DNA from: Makana argininalis_A
GTDB lineage: Bacteria; Pseudomonadota; Gammaproteobacteria; Enterobacterales; Enterobacteriaceae
DNA length: 64,000 bases
Assembly (NCBI GenBank): GCA_044442745.1
Contig: JBISJS010000001.1
Coordinates: 1-64,000, forward strand
Reading direction: 5' to 3'
The notes under the pieces are model-generated. The model was not told where the DNA came from. It saw only the letters and a list, made by a program, of their open reading frames with translations, and did no database searches. Of the stretch, positions 1 to 10,269 are shown piece by piece. The translations under genes were made by a program, and so were the position numbers. Each line of letters opens with the position of its first letter. Position 1 is the stretch's first letter.

Positions 1-3000
1 ATGTATATTATATATCATTCAAATAATACAGATATGCTTAAAATAATTGTTTCTTTGTTAATATCTGTTAAAAAAAAAAATGTTGATCCTCTAAAACCAG
101 AAATAATAGTAGTGAAAAATAAAAATATTTCAGAATGGTTAAAAATAAAATTATCAGAACAATTGGGTATATATTCAAATATTAAATTTATTACTATTTC
201 TAAATTTATATGGACGATGATTTCAAATTTATTACCAAATATTAAATATAAATATATTCAGAATAATTCTATTATGACATGGAAAATTATGTCTTTAATA
301 CCTAATATTATAAACAATAAATATTTTTTAAAAATAAAATTATATTTAAATAATAATGATATTGTAAAAAAATTTAAATTTTCTCGTTCATTATCTTATA
401 TATTTAAACAATATTTAATATATCGTCCAGATTGGTTAAAATCTTGGATAAATGGTAAACTAGTTAATGGTTTAAGTGAAGAACAAATTTGGCAATCTTT
501 TTTGTGGAGAAAATTAATACATAATAAATTAAATTATAATGAATTAATTTTACAAAATTACGATAATTTTCATTATTTTGAAAAAATTATAAAAAATAAA
601 TATTTAAAAAAAAAAAAATTACCTAATAGAGCATTTATTTTTGGAATATCTTCAATTCCTCCTATGTATATTAAATTATTAGAATTACTAGGACATTATA
701 TGGATATTCATAATATGATTATAAATCCTTGTAAAAACTATTGGGGAGATATAGAATATTTAAATTTATTTGAAAAAATAATAAATAAATATATTAAAGA
801 AAATAATAATATAATATCTGTTAAAAAAAAAAAAAAAAATATATTTAAACAAAATATAGATAAATTTAAATTAGGAAATTATTTTCTTTCTTCTTGGGGT
901 AAAAAATGCAAAGAATATATATATTTAATATCAAATTTAAATAGAATTATAGAAATCAATGCGTTTATTAAACCTAATAATACTAATATTTTAAATTTAA
1001 TTAAAAAAGATATTCTTTTTTTAAAAAAATATTCATTTGATGATAAAAAAAATATTTATAAAAATAAAATTTTAAAAAGAATGATTAAAAAAAAAGATTT
1101 TTCCATTAGTATTAATTCTTGTATTAACTTTTTTAAAGAAATAGAAATTTTATACGAAAAAATATTATTTCTAATGTCTCAAGATCATAAATTAAAACCT
1201 CAAGATATTATCGTAATGGCTCCAAATATAAATATTTATTTACCATCAATTAAATCTATATTTGGAAATTATCATTTAAAAAATAATTTACCATTTTATA
1301 TTTCAGATATTATATCTAAAGAAATTAATTTAATTTCTAAAGCTTTTATTAGATTATTAAATCTACCATTTATTAAATTATCTACAAAAGAAATTATAAA
1401 ATTATTAGAAGTAAAATCTATTTCATATAAATTTAAAATAAAGAATAAGGAAATTGATATATTAAAAAAATGGATGTTAGAATCAGGTATTAAATTAGAA
1501 TCAGATGAAGAAAAAAAAAATGATAAATTAATTACTAATTTTAATTCTTTTAATTTTGGATTTAATAGAATGTTTTTAGGTTATGCTATGGAAAGTTGTT
1601 ATGGTTATTGGAATAACATTCTTCCTTATGATAAAACATATGGATTATCATCAGTTTTATTGGGTAATTTTTATAACCTAATAAATAATATTAAATATTT
1701 TAAAAAAAAACTTTCAAAACCTAAAAAAATCAAATCTTGGTTTGCAATTTCTGAGATGATTATATCATCTTTTTTTTGTGCAACTTCTTATAAAGAAAAA
1801 GATGTTTTAATACTTATTAAAAAAACATGGAAAAAAATTTTAAAAAATTGTTATAAATCTCAATTTAAAGACAAAATTTCTATAAAGTTAATAACAGAAG
1901 AATTGTTTAATATATTAAATAAAAAAAAAATAATAAATAATTATTTATTTGGAAAAATAAATTTTTGTAATATAAAATCTATGTCTTCTATTAATTTTAA
2001 AATAGTATGTATATTGGGCATTAATGATAATATTTTTATAAAAAAAAAAAATAGAAATAATTTTAATTTAATTTATAAATATCCAAGAATTGGTGATAAA
2101 AATATTTTAGAAGATTATAAATATTGTTTTTTAGAATCTATGTTATCTGCTAAAAATATTTTTTATATTAGTTTTATTGGAAATAATATTAAAAATAATA
2201 ATATTAATACAACTTCTATATTTGTAAATGAATTAATAGATTATATATCAAATAATTTTTATATTGAAGGAGATAAGAATTTAGACAATAAACAAATGAT
2301 GATTAATGTTATTAAACATATTTTTAAATATCATGAAAATAAAATTTTTTTAAAACCAAATATATTTTATTTTAAAAAAAAAAATTTTTATTTAAAACAA
2401 AATTTAAAAACATTGAAACATGATTTATCTTTAAATTCAAAATTATTATTAAATTTTAAAAATAAAATATTAAAATTAGAAGATATGATTATTTTTTATA
2501 AAAATCCTATTAAAACATGGTTTATTAAAAATTTAGGAATATTTTATAATAAATCATTTACAGAAATTTCAAATGAAAAAGATTATATAAATAATATTTA
2601 TATAACTCACAAAATTAAAGAAAAAATATTAAATTTAATGATTCAAAGAAAAAATATAATTAAAATATTTAATGAAATTAAATATTCTGGATTATTGCCA
2701 AATGGTATTTTTGGAGAAATATTTTTTTTAGAGCAATATAATAAATTAATTCATTTATATAAAAAAGTTAAAATATTTAATTTATTTATTAAAAAAAAAA
2801 TAGAAATTTATTTGTATTTTAAATATGTAACCATTATAGGATGGATTGATTATTTTCATAAAAACGGAATAATTAAATGGAGTACTAAAAAAATAACTAT
2901 TAAAGATGGTTTACTTTTATGGATAGAGCATTTAATTTATTGTGCATCTGGTGGAAAAGAACATAGTATCATGTTTTTTATAAATGGAGAGTGGAATTTC

Positions 3001-3345
3001 TATCCTGTTAAAAAATCTAAAGCTAAAAAATTATTAATTTATTATATTTTAGGTTATTTTAAAGGAATTTTAGAACCTTTATTATTATTTTATACAGTAA
3101 GTAATATATGGAAAAAATATTGTTTTAATAATTTAACTAAAAGTTTAAATAAAGATATTAATCTTACTCAAAAAGTTAAAAAAAAAATAAAAAGTTACTT
3201 CAATCAAAAAAACAATTTATATTTTGAATATCATGATATTTATACTAACAAAATTATTAAAAATATAAATAATAAAAATATAAATGAAATGCTTTTTTTA
3301 TTTGATAAATATTTATTACCAATGTTAAAATTTAATAAAACATAA
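1..3345 (+). CDS. recC: Exodeoxyribonuclease V gamma subunit RecC
   Basis: RecC is the Chi-scanning, strand-splitting subunit of the RecBCD helicase/nuclease that processes double-strand DNA ends. The protein has 1114 residues, close to the E. coli 1122, and begins with the family N-terminus (YHSN near residue 5, then a SEWLKIKLSEQLGI-like block matching E. coli AQWLQMTLSQKFGI). It is intact throughout. An uninterrupted run of 17 A at 823-839 lies in frame and encodes lysines. The ATG is the first base of the window, so its promoter and ribosome site are not visible. recB follows after 41 bases; the ptrA gene found between them in E. coli is absent. Confidence 0.95.
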   Translation: MYIIYHSNNTDMLKIIVSLLISVKKKNVDPLKPEIIVVKNKNISEWLKIKLSEQLGIYSNIKFITISKFIWTMISNLLPNIKYKYIQNNSIMTWKIMSLIPNIINNKYFLKIKLYLNNNDIVKKFKFSRSLSYIFKQYLIYRPDWLKSWINGKLVNGLSEEQIWQSFLWRKLIHNKLNYNELILQNYDNFHYFEKIIKNKYLKKKKLPNRAFIFGISSIPPMYIKLLELLGHYMDIHNMIINPCKNYWGDIEYLNLFEKIINKYIKENNNIISVKKKKKNIFKQNIDKFKLGNYFLSSWGKKCKEYIYLISNLNRIIEINAFIKPNNTNILNLIKKDILFLKKYSFDDKKNIYKNKILKRMIKKKDFSISINSCINFFKEIEILYEKILFLMSQDHKLKPQDIIVMAPNINIYLPSIKSIFGNYHLKNNLPFYISDIISKEINLISKAFIRLLNLPFIKLSTKEIIKLLEVKSISYKFKIKNKEIDILKKWMLESGIKLESDEEKKNDKLITNFNSFNFGFNRMFLGYAMESCYGYWNNILPYDKTYGLSSVLLGNFYNLINNIKYFKKKLSKPKKIKSWFAISEMIISSFFCATSYKEKDVLILIKKTWKKILKNCYKSQFKDKISIKLITEELFNILNKKKIINNYLFGKINFCNIKSMSSINFKIVCILGINDNIFIKKKNRNNFNLIYKYPRIGDKNILEDYKYCFLESMLSAKNIFYISFIGNNIKNNNINTTSIFVNELIDYISNNFYIEGDKNLDNKQMMINVIKHIFKYHENKIFLKPNIFYFKKKNFYLKQNLKTLKHDLSLNSKLLLNFKNKILKLEDMIIFYKNPIKTWFIKNLGIFYNKSFTEISNEKDYINNIYITHKIKEKILNLMIQRKNIIKIFNEIKYSGLLPNGIFGEIFFLEQYNKLIHLYKKVKIFNLFIKKKIEIYLYFKYVTIIGWIDYFHKNGIIKWSTKKITIKDGLLLWIEHLIYCASGGKEHSIMFFINGEWNFYPVKKSKAKKLLIYYILGYFKGILEPLLLFYTVSNIWKKYCFNNLTKSLNKDINLTQKVKKKIKSYFNQKNNLYFEYHDIYTNKIIKNINNKNINEMLFLFDKYLLPMLKFNKT

Positions 3346-3386
3346 TTTTTTTGTTAAATATTAAACATTAAATAAAACTAAATTTT

Positions 3387-6167
3387 ATGATTAAAAATAT
3401 TTTTAATGCTATTGAAGTTCCATTATGTGGAAATATTTTAATAGAAGCATCAGCGGGAACAGGTAAAACTTATACTATATCAATATTATATTTACGTTTA
3501 ATTTTAGGCATGATAAGTAAAAATCATTTCAAACCTCTTCGAGTAAATGAAATATTAATTGTAACATTTACTGAATTAGCAAAGAATGAAATTAAAAATC
3601 GTATAATTGAAAATATCAATTTATTATATGAAGCATGTGTAAAAAAAAAAAGTAATAATTATTTTATTTTAAAAATATTAAAAAAAATAAAAAATATTAA
3701 TACAGCTATATTACTATTAGAAATAGCTAAAAATAAAATAAATGAATTATCTATTTATACTATTCATGGTTTTTGTAAAAAAATTTTAAATAAAAATATT
3801 GTTGAATCTGGTATTATATTTAATAAAAATATCATAAAAGATGAATCAAATTTAAAATATGAAGCAATTAATTTTTTTTGGGAAAATAATTTTTCTGTTT
3901 TGCCTTATAATATAGCTATATTAATAAAAAAATATTGGATAAATAAAAAAAAATTTTTACTTGATATTTTTCCATATTTAAATTTTTATAAAAATAAAAT
4001 TTTTAAATTTAAAAAAAAATATAGTTCAATAACAGAAATATATAAAGAAATAATATCAGATATTAATTTTTTAAAAAAAAATTGGATTAAATTTTCTTCG
4101 TTTAGAAAATTTATATATAAATCTAAAATAGATAAAAAAATATATAGTGAAAAAAAAATCATTAAATGGTTAAATAAACTAGATAAATGGTCTAATGAAC
4201 CAACAATTAATGATATAGTTCCAAATGAATTATCAAAATTTAAAATATCAAATTTATTAAAAAATAAAATGAAAAACAATAATAAAAATTATATTCTATT
4301 TCATATAATTGAAAATTATTATTTAAATAAATCATCAACAAAAGAAAAGATTTTTAATATTGCTATTTCAAAAATTAAAAAATATATTAAAATTGAAAAA
4401 AATCATAAATCAGAAATCAGTTTTAATGATTTAATTATTCATTTAGAAAAAATTATTAAAGGTAAATTCGGATCTATATTATCAAATAAAATACGTAAAT
4501 TATATCCAGTAGCAATTATTGATGAATTTCAAGATACAGATGTACATCAATATAATATTTTTAAAAAAATATATATTGGATATAAAAGTTGTTTTTTTTT
4601 AATTATAGGAGATCCTAAACAATCTATTTATGGTTTTCGTGGTGCTGATATTTTAACTTATATTAAAGCTAAAAATAAAGTAAATAATCATTATACTCTT
4701 AATATTAATTGGCGTTCTTCTAAAGGAATGGTAAATTCTATTAATAATATATTTACTTTAATGTCTAATCCATTTTTTTTAAAAGAAATTTCATTTATAC
4801 CATTAACATATTCTGATAAAAATAAAAAATTAAAATTTATAGTAAATAATAAAATTTATCCTTCAATGTGTATTTGGATGCAACCTGATATTATAGTCAA
4901 TTCTCATGAATATAAAAAATATATGTCAAATAAATGTGCAAATACTATTTTTTCATGGTTAAATTCATCAAATAATAAACAAACATGGATAGAAGGTAAT
5001 TTTGGTAAAAAATATATTAAAGCTTCTGATATTACAATAATAGTAAGAAATAGTAATGAAGCTAATATAATTAGTAATGAATTATCAAAATTTAATATTC
5101 CATCTATTTTTATATCTAAAAGCGAAAATATATTCAAATCTAAATCATCAATTGATTTAATGTGGATATTAAAAGCCGTATTATATAATAATCATTCATA
5201 TATTAAAAGAGCTTTAATAACAGATATTATTGGTTTTGATTTTAATAAAATACAAAATTTAAATAAAAATAAAGAATTATTGTATAAACATATAAATAAT
5301 TTTATTAAATATAGATTAATATGGAATAAATATGGTATTTATCCTATGATTAAAGAGTTAATACAAGATTATAAAATCATCAATAATATTTTTTCTTTTA
5401 AAGAAGGTGAAAAAAAATTTACTACTTTAATCAGTTTAGGGGAGTTATTACAAGAAAAATCAATATATTTAGAAAATAAATTATCATTAATTAGATTATT
5501 GGAAGAAAAAATATATTCACATAATAAATATTATAAAAATGAACAATCAATTTTAGAAAAAAATATAAATTTCGTTAATATAATTACTGTTCATAAATCA
5601 AAAGGTTTAGAATTTCCAATAGTTTTTTTACCATTTATTGCAGATTATAGAATTAAAAAAAATATTTCTTATTTAGATATTTTAAATTCTAAATTATTAA
5701 TTAATAAAATTGATAATGATAGACTAGCTGAAGATTTAAGAATATTATATGTTTCTTTAACAAGATCAATATATCATTGTAGTATAGGTGTATCTTCATT
5801 ACATAAAGGCAAGAATATAAAATCAAAAAAAAATAGTGTTCATAAAAGTGCTATTGGTTATTTAATTCAAAATGGTATTTGTGGTGATGTAAATTTTTTA
5901 GAAAATAAAATAAAACTTTTAGTTAAAAAATCAAAAGGTGATATTATAATAAGTAAAAAAAAATATTTAAATAAAAATAAATATTCACTGAATTTGAATA
6001 AATTAATAAAATTTAAAAAAAATAATATTAATAACTTTGTTAAAAATAATGATACTATTATTAGTTATTCTTCATTAAATAAAAATTTAAAATATATTAA
6101 AAAATCTACTTTATCTAGTGTAAATATATTTAATAATTTTAAAAAAAAAAAAAAAATTCAAATTTAA
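3387..6167 (+). CDS. recB: RecB helicase domain, cut off before the nuclease domain
   Basis: RecB is the 3'-5' helicase and nuclease subunit of RecBCD. This frame gives 926 residues (E. coli RecB 1180). All SF1 helicase motifs are readable: Walker A ASAGTGKT near residue 24, IIDEFQDTD, GDPKQSIYGFRGAD, NWRSS, TVHKSKGLEFP, and LYVSLTRS. The frame passes a 16-A tract (6141-6156) and stops at TAA 6165-6167, in the linker just after the SYSSL motif. The nuclease domain continues in the same frame after the stop and is listed separately. The product would be a motor without its nuclease unless the stop is read through. Confidence 0.9.
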   Translation: MIKNIFNAIEVPLCGNILIEASAGTGKTYTISILYLRLILGMISKNHFKPLRVNEILIVTFTELAKNEIKNRIIENINLLYEACVKKKSNNYFILKILKKIKNINTAILLLEIAKNKINELSIYTIHGFCKKILNKNIVESGIIFNKNIIKDESNLKYEAINFFWENNFSVLPYNIAILIKKYWINKKKFLLDIFPYLNFYKNKIFKFKKKYSSITEIYKEIISDINFLKKNWIKFSSFRKFIYKSKIDKKIYSEKKIIKWLNKLDKWSNEPTINDIVPNELSKFKISNLLKNKMKNNNKNYILFHIIENYYLNKSSTKEKIFNIAISKIKKYIKIEKNHKSEISFNDLIIHLEKIIKGKFGSILSNKIRKLYPVAIIDEFQDTDVHQYNIFKKIYIGYKSCFFLIIGDPKQSIYGFRGADILTYIKAKNKVNNHYTLNINWRSSKGMVNSINNIFTLMSNPFFLKEISFIPLTYSDKNKKLKFIVNNKIYPSMCIWMQPDIIVNSHEYKKYMSNKCANTIFSWLNSSNNKQTWIEGNFGKKYIKASDITIIVRNSNEANIISNELSKFNIPSIFISKSENIFKSKSSIDLMWILKAVLYNNHSYIKRALITDIIGFDFNKIQNLNKNKELLYKHINNFIKYRLIWNKYGIYPMIKELIQDYKIINNIFSFKEGEKKFTTLISLGELLQEKSIYLENKLSLIRLLEEKIYSHNKYYKNEQSILEKNINFVNIITVHKSKGLEFPIVFLPFIADYRIKKNISYLDILNSKLLINKIDNDRLAEDLRILYVSLTRSIYHCSIGVSSLHKGKNIKSKKNSVHKSAIGYLIQNGICGDVNFLENKIKLLVKKSKGDIIISKKKYLNKNKYSLNLNKLIKFKKNNINNFVKNNDTIISYSSLNKNLKYIKKSTLSSVNIFNNFKKKKKIQI

Positions 6168-6749
6168 ATCAACACACTTTTCTGGAAAAATGTAATAATT
6201 AAATGGATTAAAAATATTATTCATTGTCCTTTAGATAACAAATATCTTACTCTTAAAGATATTAATATTAAAGATAGATGTAATGAATTATCTTTTTATA
6301 TTCCTGTCAATGATTTTTTTTTTACACATGAATTAGAAAATATTTGTAAAAAATATGATCCTATTAGTTATAGGTGTATAAACATTAATTTTCCAAAAAA
6401 AAAAGGAATTCTTAAAGGACTTATAGATTTAGTTTTTAGATGGAATAAAAAATATTATATTTTAGATTATAAATCTAATTGGCTTGGAAAAAATGAAAAA
6501 TATTATAATTTATCAAATATAGAGAAATCAATTATTAACAATAGGTATGATTTACAATATCAAATATATACATTAGCAATTCATCGTTTTTTAAAACAAA
6601 AACTAAATAGATATGATTATAAAAATGATTTTGGTGGTGTATATTATATGTTTTTAAGAGGTATAGATAATTTAAATACAAATAATGGTATTTTTTATTG
6701 CAAACCTGATGTTAAATTAATAAATTATATAGATAATTTATTAATTTAA
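6168..6749 (+). pseudogene. recB: RecB C-terminal nuclease domain, detached by a stop codon
   Basis: Directly after the TAA that ends the helicase part, the same frame stays open for 193 codons to TAA 6747-6749. It encodes a clear RecB nuclease domain: GLIDLVF, LDYKSNWLG, RYDLQYQIYTLAIHR and FGGVYYMFLRG. The acidic residues and the DYK lysine of the active site are kept. The segment around the conserved LHSLFE histidine (E. coli His956) is missing, and about 40 residues of linker seem deleted. No ATG, GTG or TTG occurs in this frame before ATG 6648. So it is either reached by read-through of UAA or is dead. Frame choice rests on continuous homology. Confidence 0.8.
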
Positions 6750-6788
6750 TAATTTTTTTGAAAATTAAATTAATTTAATAATAAAATT

Positions 6789-8591
6789 ATGGAAAATATA
6801 ATTAAAAAATTTATAAAATTAAATTTATTAACATCTTTTGATATACATTTTGCTAAAACTATTTCAAAAAAATCACAACCATCTTTAACGTTTGTAAGTG
6901 CTTGTCTTAGTTCTTACACAAGAAATGGTCATACTTATATTCCATTAAAAATATTTTTTTCTAATAAAATCTTTAATGTTAAAATTAAAAATACTTTAAT
7001 AAAGTCAATTCAAAAAATTTGTTTTTCATCACCACAAGAACTTAATAAGAGATTACTTTTATATAAATCTGTAAGCAATGGATCTATTAATACACCTATT
7101 ATTTTATATAAAAAAAAACTATATATAAATAGAATGTGGAAAAAAGAAATTTTTGTATTAAATTTTTTTAAAAAAAATATAATTAAAAAAATAATAGATT
7201 ATAATAAAATAATTAAAATATTAAATATTTATTTTGTTAATAAAAATTATTTCATTAATTGGCAAAAAATTGCTGCTTTTATTTCAATAACTAATCATTC
7301 ATCTATTATTTCAGGCAGACCAAGAACAGGAAAAACATATATTTTATTTAAAATATTAATTTGTTTAATTCAATTAAATAAAAAACCAATTAGAATAATA
7401 ATATCATCTAATAATTTTAAATCTTTAAATAATTTAAATAATAATATTAAATATTATATTAAAAATTTGAATTTAAGTGATTATACAAAAAAACAAATAC
7501 CTAAAATAGCTATAAATATTAATACATTGATTAATAAAAATAATATTAAATTATATTTAAAATATAAAATATCAGATTTTTTACATGTTGATTTAATCAT
7601 TATAGATGATGCATCAATGATAAATTTATCAACAATGTATAATTTAATTTCAATTATATCTCCAAAAACTAGAATAATTTTATTTGGTGATAGTAATCAT
7701 ATATCTTCTGTTGAACCAGGATCAATTTTTTATGATATATGTAAAATAGCTAGTAATTTAGAAAAATTAATTTTTAATTATTCTATATTGAAATTATCAA
7801 ATTTCAATATAGATATAAAAAGAAAACAAAAATTTAAATTATTTACAAAAAAATTATATTTACTTCGAAAAAATTATATATTTAAAAAAAAATTTGATAT
7901 TAATAATTTATCTTATGCAGTTAACTATGGAAAATATAAATACTTTTTAAAATTAATAAAATCTAAAAAAAGTCAAAACATTACTTATAATGATATTAAA
8001 AATACACAAGATTTTAATAGTATGATATTTAATTGTATTGAAAATTATAAATTTTATTTAAATCAAATTAAAAAAAAAGCATCAATTCAATCTATTTTTA
8101 AATCGTTTTATAATTTTAGATTATTATGTTGTACTAAAAAAGGTATTTATGGTTCTCAATTTATTAATCAATTAATAGAAATATTCATAATTAATAAAAA
8201 AATAGTAAAAATAAAAAATTCTAAAAAAGAATATAATGGAAAACCAATTATTTTTACTGAAAATTCAAATTATTTAGAAATATATAAAAATGATATTGGT
8301 ATTATTATATTTGATAATAAAAGAAATATTAATATTATTGTTTATATAAAAAATAAAATTATTAAAATAAAAAAAATATTTTTTTTACCAAAATACGAAA
8401 CTGCATTTGCAGTTCCAATAAAAACATCAACAAATTTTAATTTTAATAAAACTTCTTTAGTTTTAACAAATAATATATTACCTTTTTTTAAAAAAGAGTT
8501 AATTTATACTGCAATAAATAGTTCTAAAAATAAATTTAATTTATTTTCAACAAAAAAAATTTTAGATGATTATTTTAAATTAAGAGTATAA
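6789..8591 (+). CDS. recD: Exodeoxyribonuclease V alpha subunit RecD, ATPase motifs eroded
   Basis: RecD is the 5'-3' helicase of RecBCD. The length (600 residues; E. coli 608) and collinear homology are clear, including the C-terminal ELIYTAI block. Motif I is GRPRTGKT (near residue 175; E. coli GGPGTGKT) and Walker B reads DDASM instead of DEASM. Motif III reads GDSNHIS for GDRDQLA. The SYRF arginine is replaced (NYIF). The TVHKSQGSEF motif near residue 540 has become VPIKTSTNFNF, and the TRAR arginine-finger motif has become NSSK. The frame is open, but the motor is probably inactive. No Shine-Dalgarno sequence is obvious before ATG 6789. Confidence 0.88.
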   Translation: MENIIKKFIKLNLLTSFDIHFAKTISKKSQPSLTFVSACLSSYTRNGHTYIPLKIFFSNKIFNVKIKNTLIKSIQKICFSSPQELNKRLLLYKSVSNGSINTPIILYKKKLYINRMWKKEIFVLNFFKKNIIKKIIDYNKIIKILNIYFVNKNYFINWQKIAAFISITNHSSIISGRPRTGKTYILFKILICLIQLNKKPIRIIISSNNFKSLNNLNNNIKYYIKNLNLSDYTKKQIPKIAININTLINKNNIKLYLKYKISDFLHVDLIIIDDASMINLSTMYNLISIISPKTRIILFGDSNHISSVEPGSIFYDICKIASNLEKLIFNYSILKLSNFNIDIKRKQKFKLFTKKLYLLRKNYIFKKKFDINNLSYAVNYGKYKYFLKLIKSKKSQNITYNDIKNTQDFNSMIFNCIENYKFYLNQIKKKASIQSIFKSFYNFRLLCCTKKGIYGSQFINQLIEIFIINKKIVKIKNSKKEYNGKPIIFTENSNYLEIYKNDIGIIIFDNKRNINIIVYIKNKIIKIKKIFFLPKYETAFAVPIKTSTNFNFNKTSLVLTNNILPFFKKELIYTAINSSKNKFNLFSTKKILDDYFKLRV

Positions 8592-8601
8592 TAAATTTTT
8601 T

Positions 8602-8638
8602 TAAAAAATAAATAATTTATATTAATATTTATTTTTTA
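8602..8638. terminator. AT-only hairpin between recD and yggX
   Basis: A 13-bp perfect inverted repeat (8602-8614 with 8626-8638, 11-nt loop) lies between the convergent ends of recD and yggX and overlaps the yggX stop codon. Its place suggests a two-way transcription terminator. It contains no G or C, so stability is modest. Confidence 0.4.
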
Positions 8639-8881
8639 TTTTTTTTTGTTTTTGTTAAATAAAAATAAAATCATTTGTTTTTCTAGAAATTTTAAATGAT
8701 TAATATTTCTAGTATTTAATTTATTTTCATTTATTAAAATTGTTTGTTTATTTTGCCATATATGCCAAGCTTTTTTAGATATATTATTAAATATTTTTTT
8801 ACCTAAAGAACCTTGATATAATTGATAATCTTGTTTTTCTGATTCAATATTTAGAAATTTGCAAAAAATTTTTTTAATCAT
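8636..8881 (-). CDS. yggX: YggX family Fe(II)-trafficking protein
   Basis: YggX is a small cytoplasmic protein linked to iron trafficking and protection of Fe-S clusters from oxidation. The 81 residues match E. coli YggX collinearly: FCKFLN near the start with the conserved Cys, then QDYQLYQGSLGKKI, KAWHIWQNKQT, and LINENKLN. The C-terminal tail is about ten residues shorter than in E. coli (91). It is convergent with recD and 108 bases upstream of hemW on the same strand. The E. coli partner mutY is not next to it. Confidence 0.9.
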   Translation of the reverse strand: MIKKIFCKFLNIESEKQDYQLYQGSLGKKIFNNISKKAWHIWQNKQTILINENKLNTRNINHLKFLEKQMILFLFNKNKKK

Positions 8882-8989
8882 GTTATATTTATTTTTGAAT
8901 AATATTATTTGATTTAAATTACAATAATTTATTATTTATTTAATAAATAGTTTTATATTATATATTATATAGTATATATATCATATATT

Positions 8990-10126
8990 TTATATAAATA
9001 ATTCAATAAGAAAATTAAGAAATAATCTACCATAATCTGTTACAGTCCAATAAATATCATTTTCTTTTAAATATTTTTTATTAATTGCTTTATTTATTAA
9101 TTTTCTAATATTTATTTCTTTTATTCCTGTAAAATAATAAAATTCAGAACGGGGAATAGGTTCTATAAGTCTAAATCTATTCATAAAATATTCAATAATT
9201 AAATTATAAGAATTAACATTATATATTTTAGATATATAATTTTTATTCATGTAATTAGTAATGTTACTTGATTTTACTGTTCTTATTACTGTTCTATCTT
9301 TAAGTGTAATTTTACCGTGAGAACCGCAACCAATGCCAATATAATCTTCAAATTTCCAATAATTAATATTATGCTTACATTCGAATCCTGGTTTACAATA
9401 ACTTGAAATTTCATATCTATTATAACCTGATTTTTTTAAAATATTATCACCTATTTTATACATTTGCCAAACATTATTTTCATTCGGTAAAATTGGAGGA
9501 ACATAATAAAAATATGTATTTGGTTCTAAAGTTAATTGATACCAAGATATATGGTTTGGTTGTATATTAATAATTTTATTTAAATCTTCAAAAGAATCTT
9601 TAACAGACTGATTGGGTAATCCATACATCAAATCAATATTAACATTATTTGAATAATTACAAGAAATTAATTTATATATTAAATATGAATCATAATTATT
9701 ATTAATTCTTCCTAAATTACAAATTTTATTATTATCTAAACTTTGAATACCAATTGAAATTCTATTTATTCCTATTTTTTTATATTCATACAATAAATTT
9801 TTTGATGAACTTTCAGGATTAGATTCTAATGTTATTTCTGTTTTTTTGGATATTAAAAACCTTTTTTTTATTTCTTGAATAAGTATTTTAAGTGATTTTA
9901 ATGGAAATATACTTGGTGTTCCACCACCAATAAATATTGTATTAATATTTCTTCCTGAAATATATTTAATATCGTTATCTAAATCTTCTAATAAATTATT
10001 AATATATTTTTTATGTGGTATTTTTTTTTTAATCACAGAAACATTAAAATCACAATAATGACATTTTTTTATACACCATGGTATATGTATATATAAACTT
10101 ATTTTAGGTAATGTATTTATATTCAT
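8990..10126 (-). CDS. hemW: Radical SAM heme chaperone HemW
   Basis: HemW is a radical-SAM-fold protein that binds heme and delivers it to membrane enzymes; it was formerly annotated as oxygen-independent coproporphyrinogen oxidase-like. The 378 residues are full length. The radical SAM motif CIKKCHYC lies near residues 18-25, with IHIPWC before it, and the GGGTPS SAM-binding motif follows near residue 67. Later conserved parts include IGIQS and RYEISSY. E. coli has hemW next to yggS-yggT-rdgB, and here yggT is the next gene upstream, so local order is kept with rdgB and yggU lost. Confidence 0.9.
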   Translation of the reverse strand: MNINTLPKISLYIHIPWCIKKCHYCDFNVSVIKKKIPHKKYINNLLEDLDNDIKYISGRNINTIFIGGGTPSIFPLKSLKILIQEIKKRFLISKKTEITLESNPESSSKNLLYEYKKIGINRISIGIQSLDNNKICNLGRINNNYDSYLIYKLISCNYSNNVNIDLMYGLPNQSVKDSFEDLNKIINIQPNHISWYQLTLEPNTYFYYVPPILPNENNVWQMYKIGDNILKKSGYNRYEISSYCKPGFECKHNINYWKFEDYIGIGCGSHGKITLKDRTVIRTVKSSNITNYMNKNYISKIYNVNSYNLIIEYFMNRFRLIEPIPRSEFYYFTGIKEINIRKLINKAINKKYLKENDIYWTVTDYGRLFLNFLIELFI

Positions 10127-10269
10127 ATGTTTATATTATTATTAATTTATTAATATTTTTAATATTTTGTTTGTTTAATGTTATTAAATAAAATTATTTT
10201 TTAATTTAATTAAATTATATTTGTATTATATTTTAATTTAAAATATATAAATAAAAATTAATAATTTAA

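Noticed and set aside
6141..6202. Poly(A) slippage as the rescue of recB
   Set aside because: Reading +1 or -1 after the A16 tract runs into stops at 6193-6195 and 6200-6202, and the nuclease domain is in the original frame, so a single slip does not restore it.
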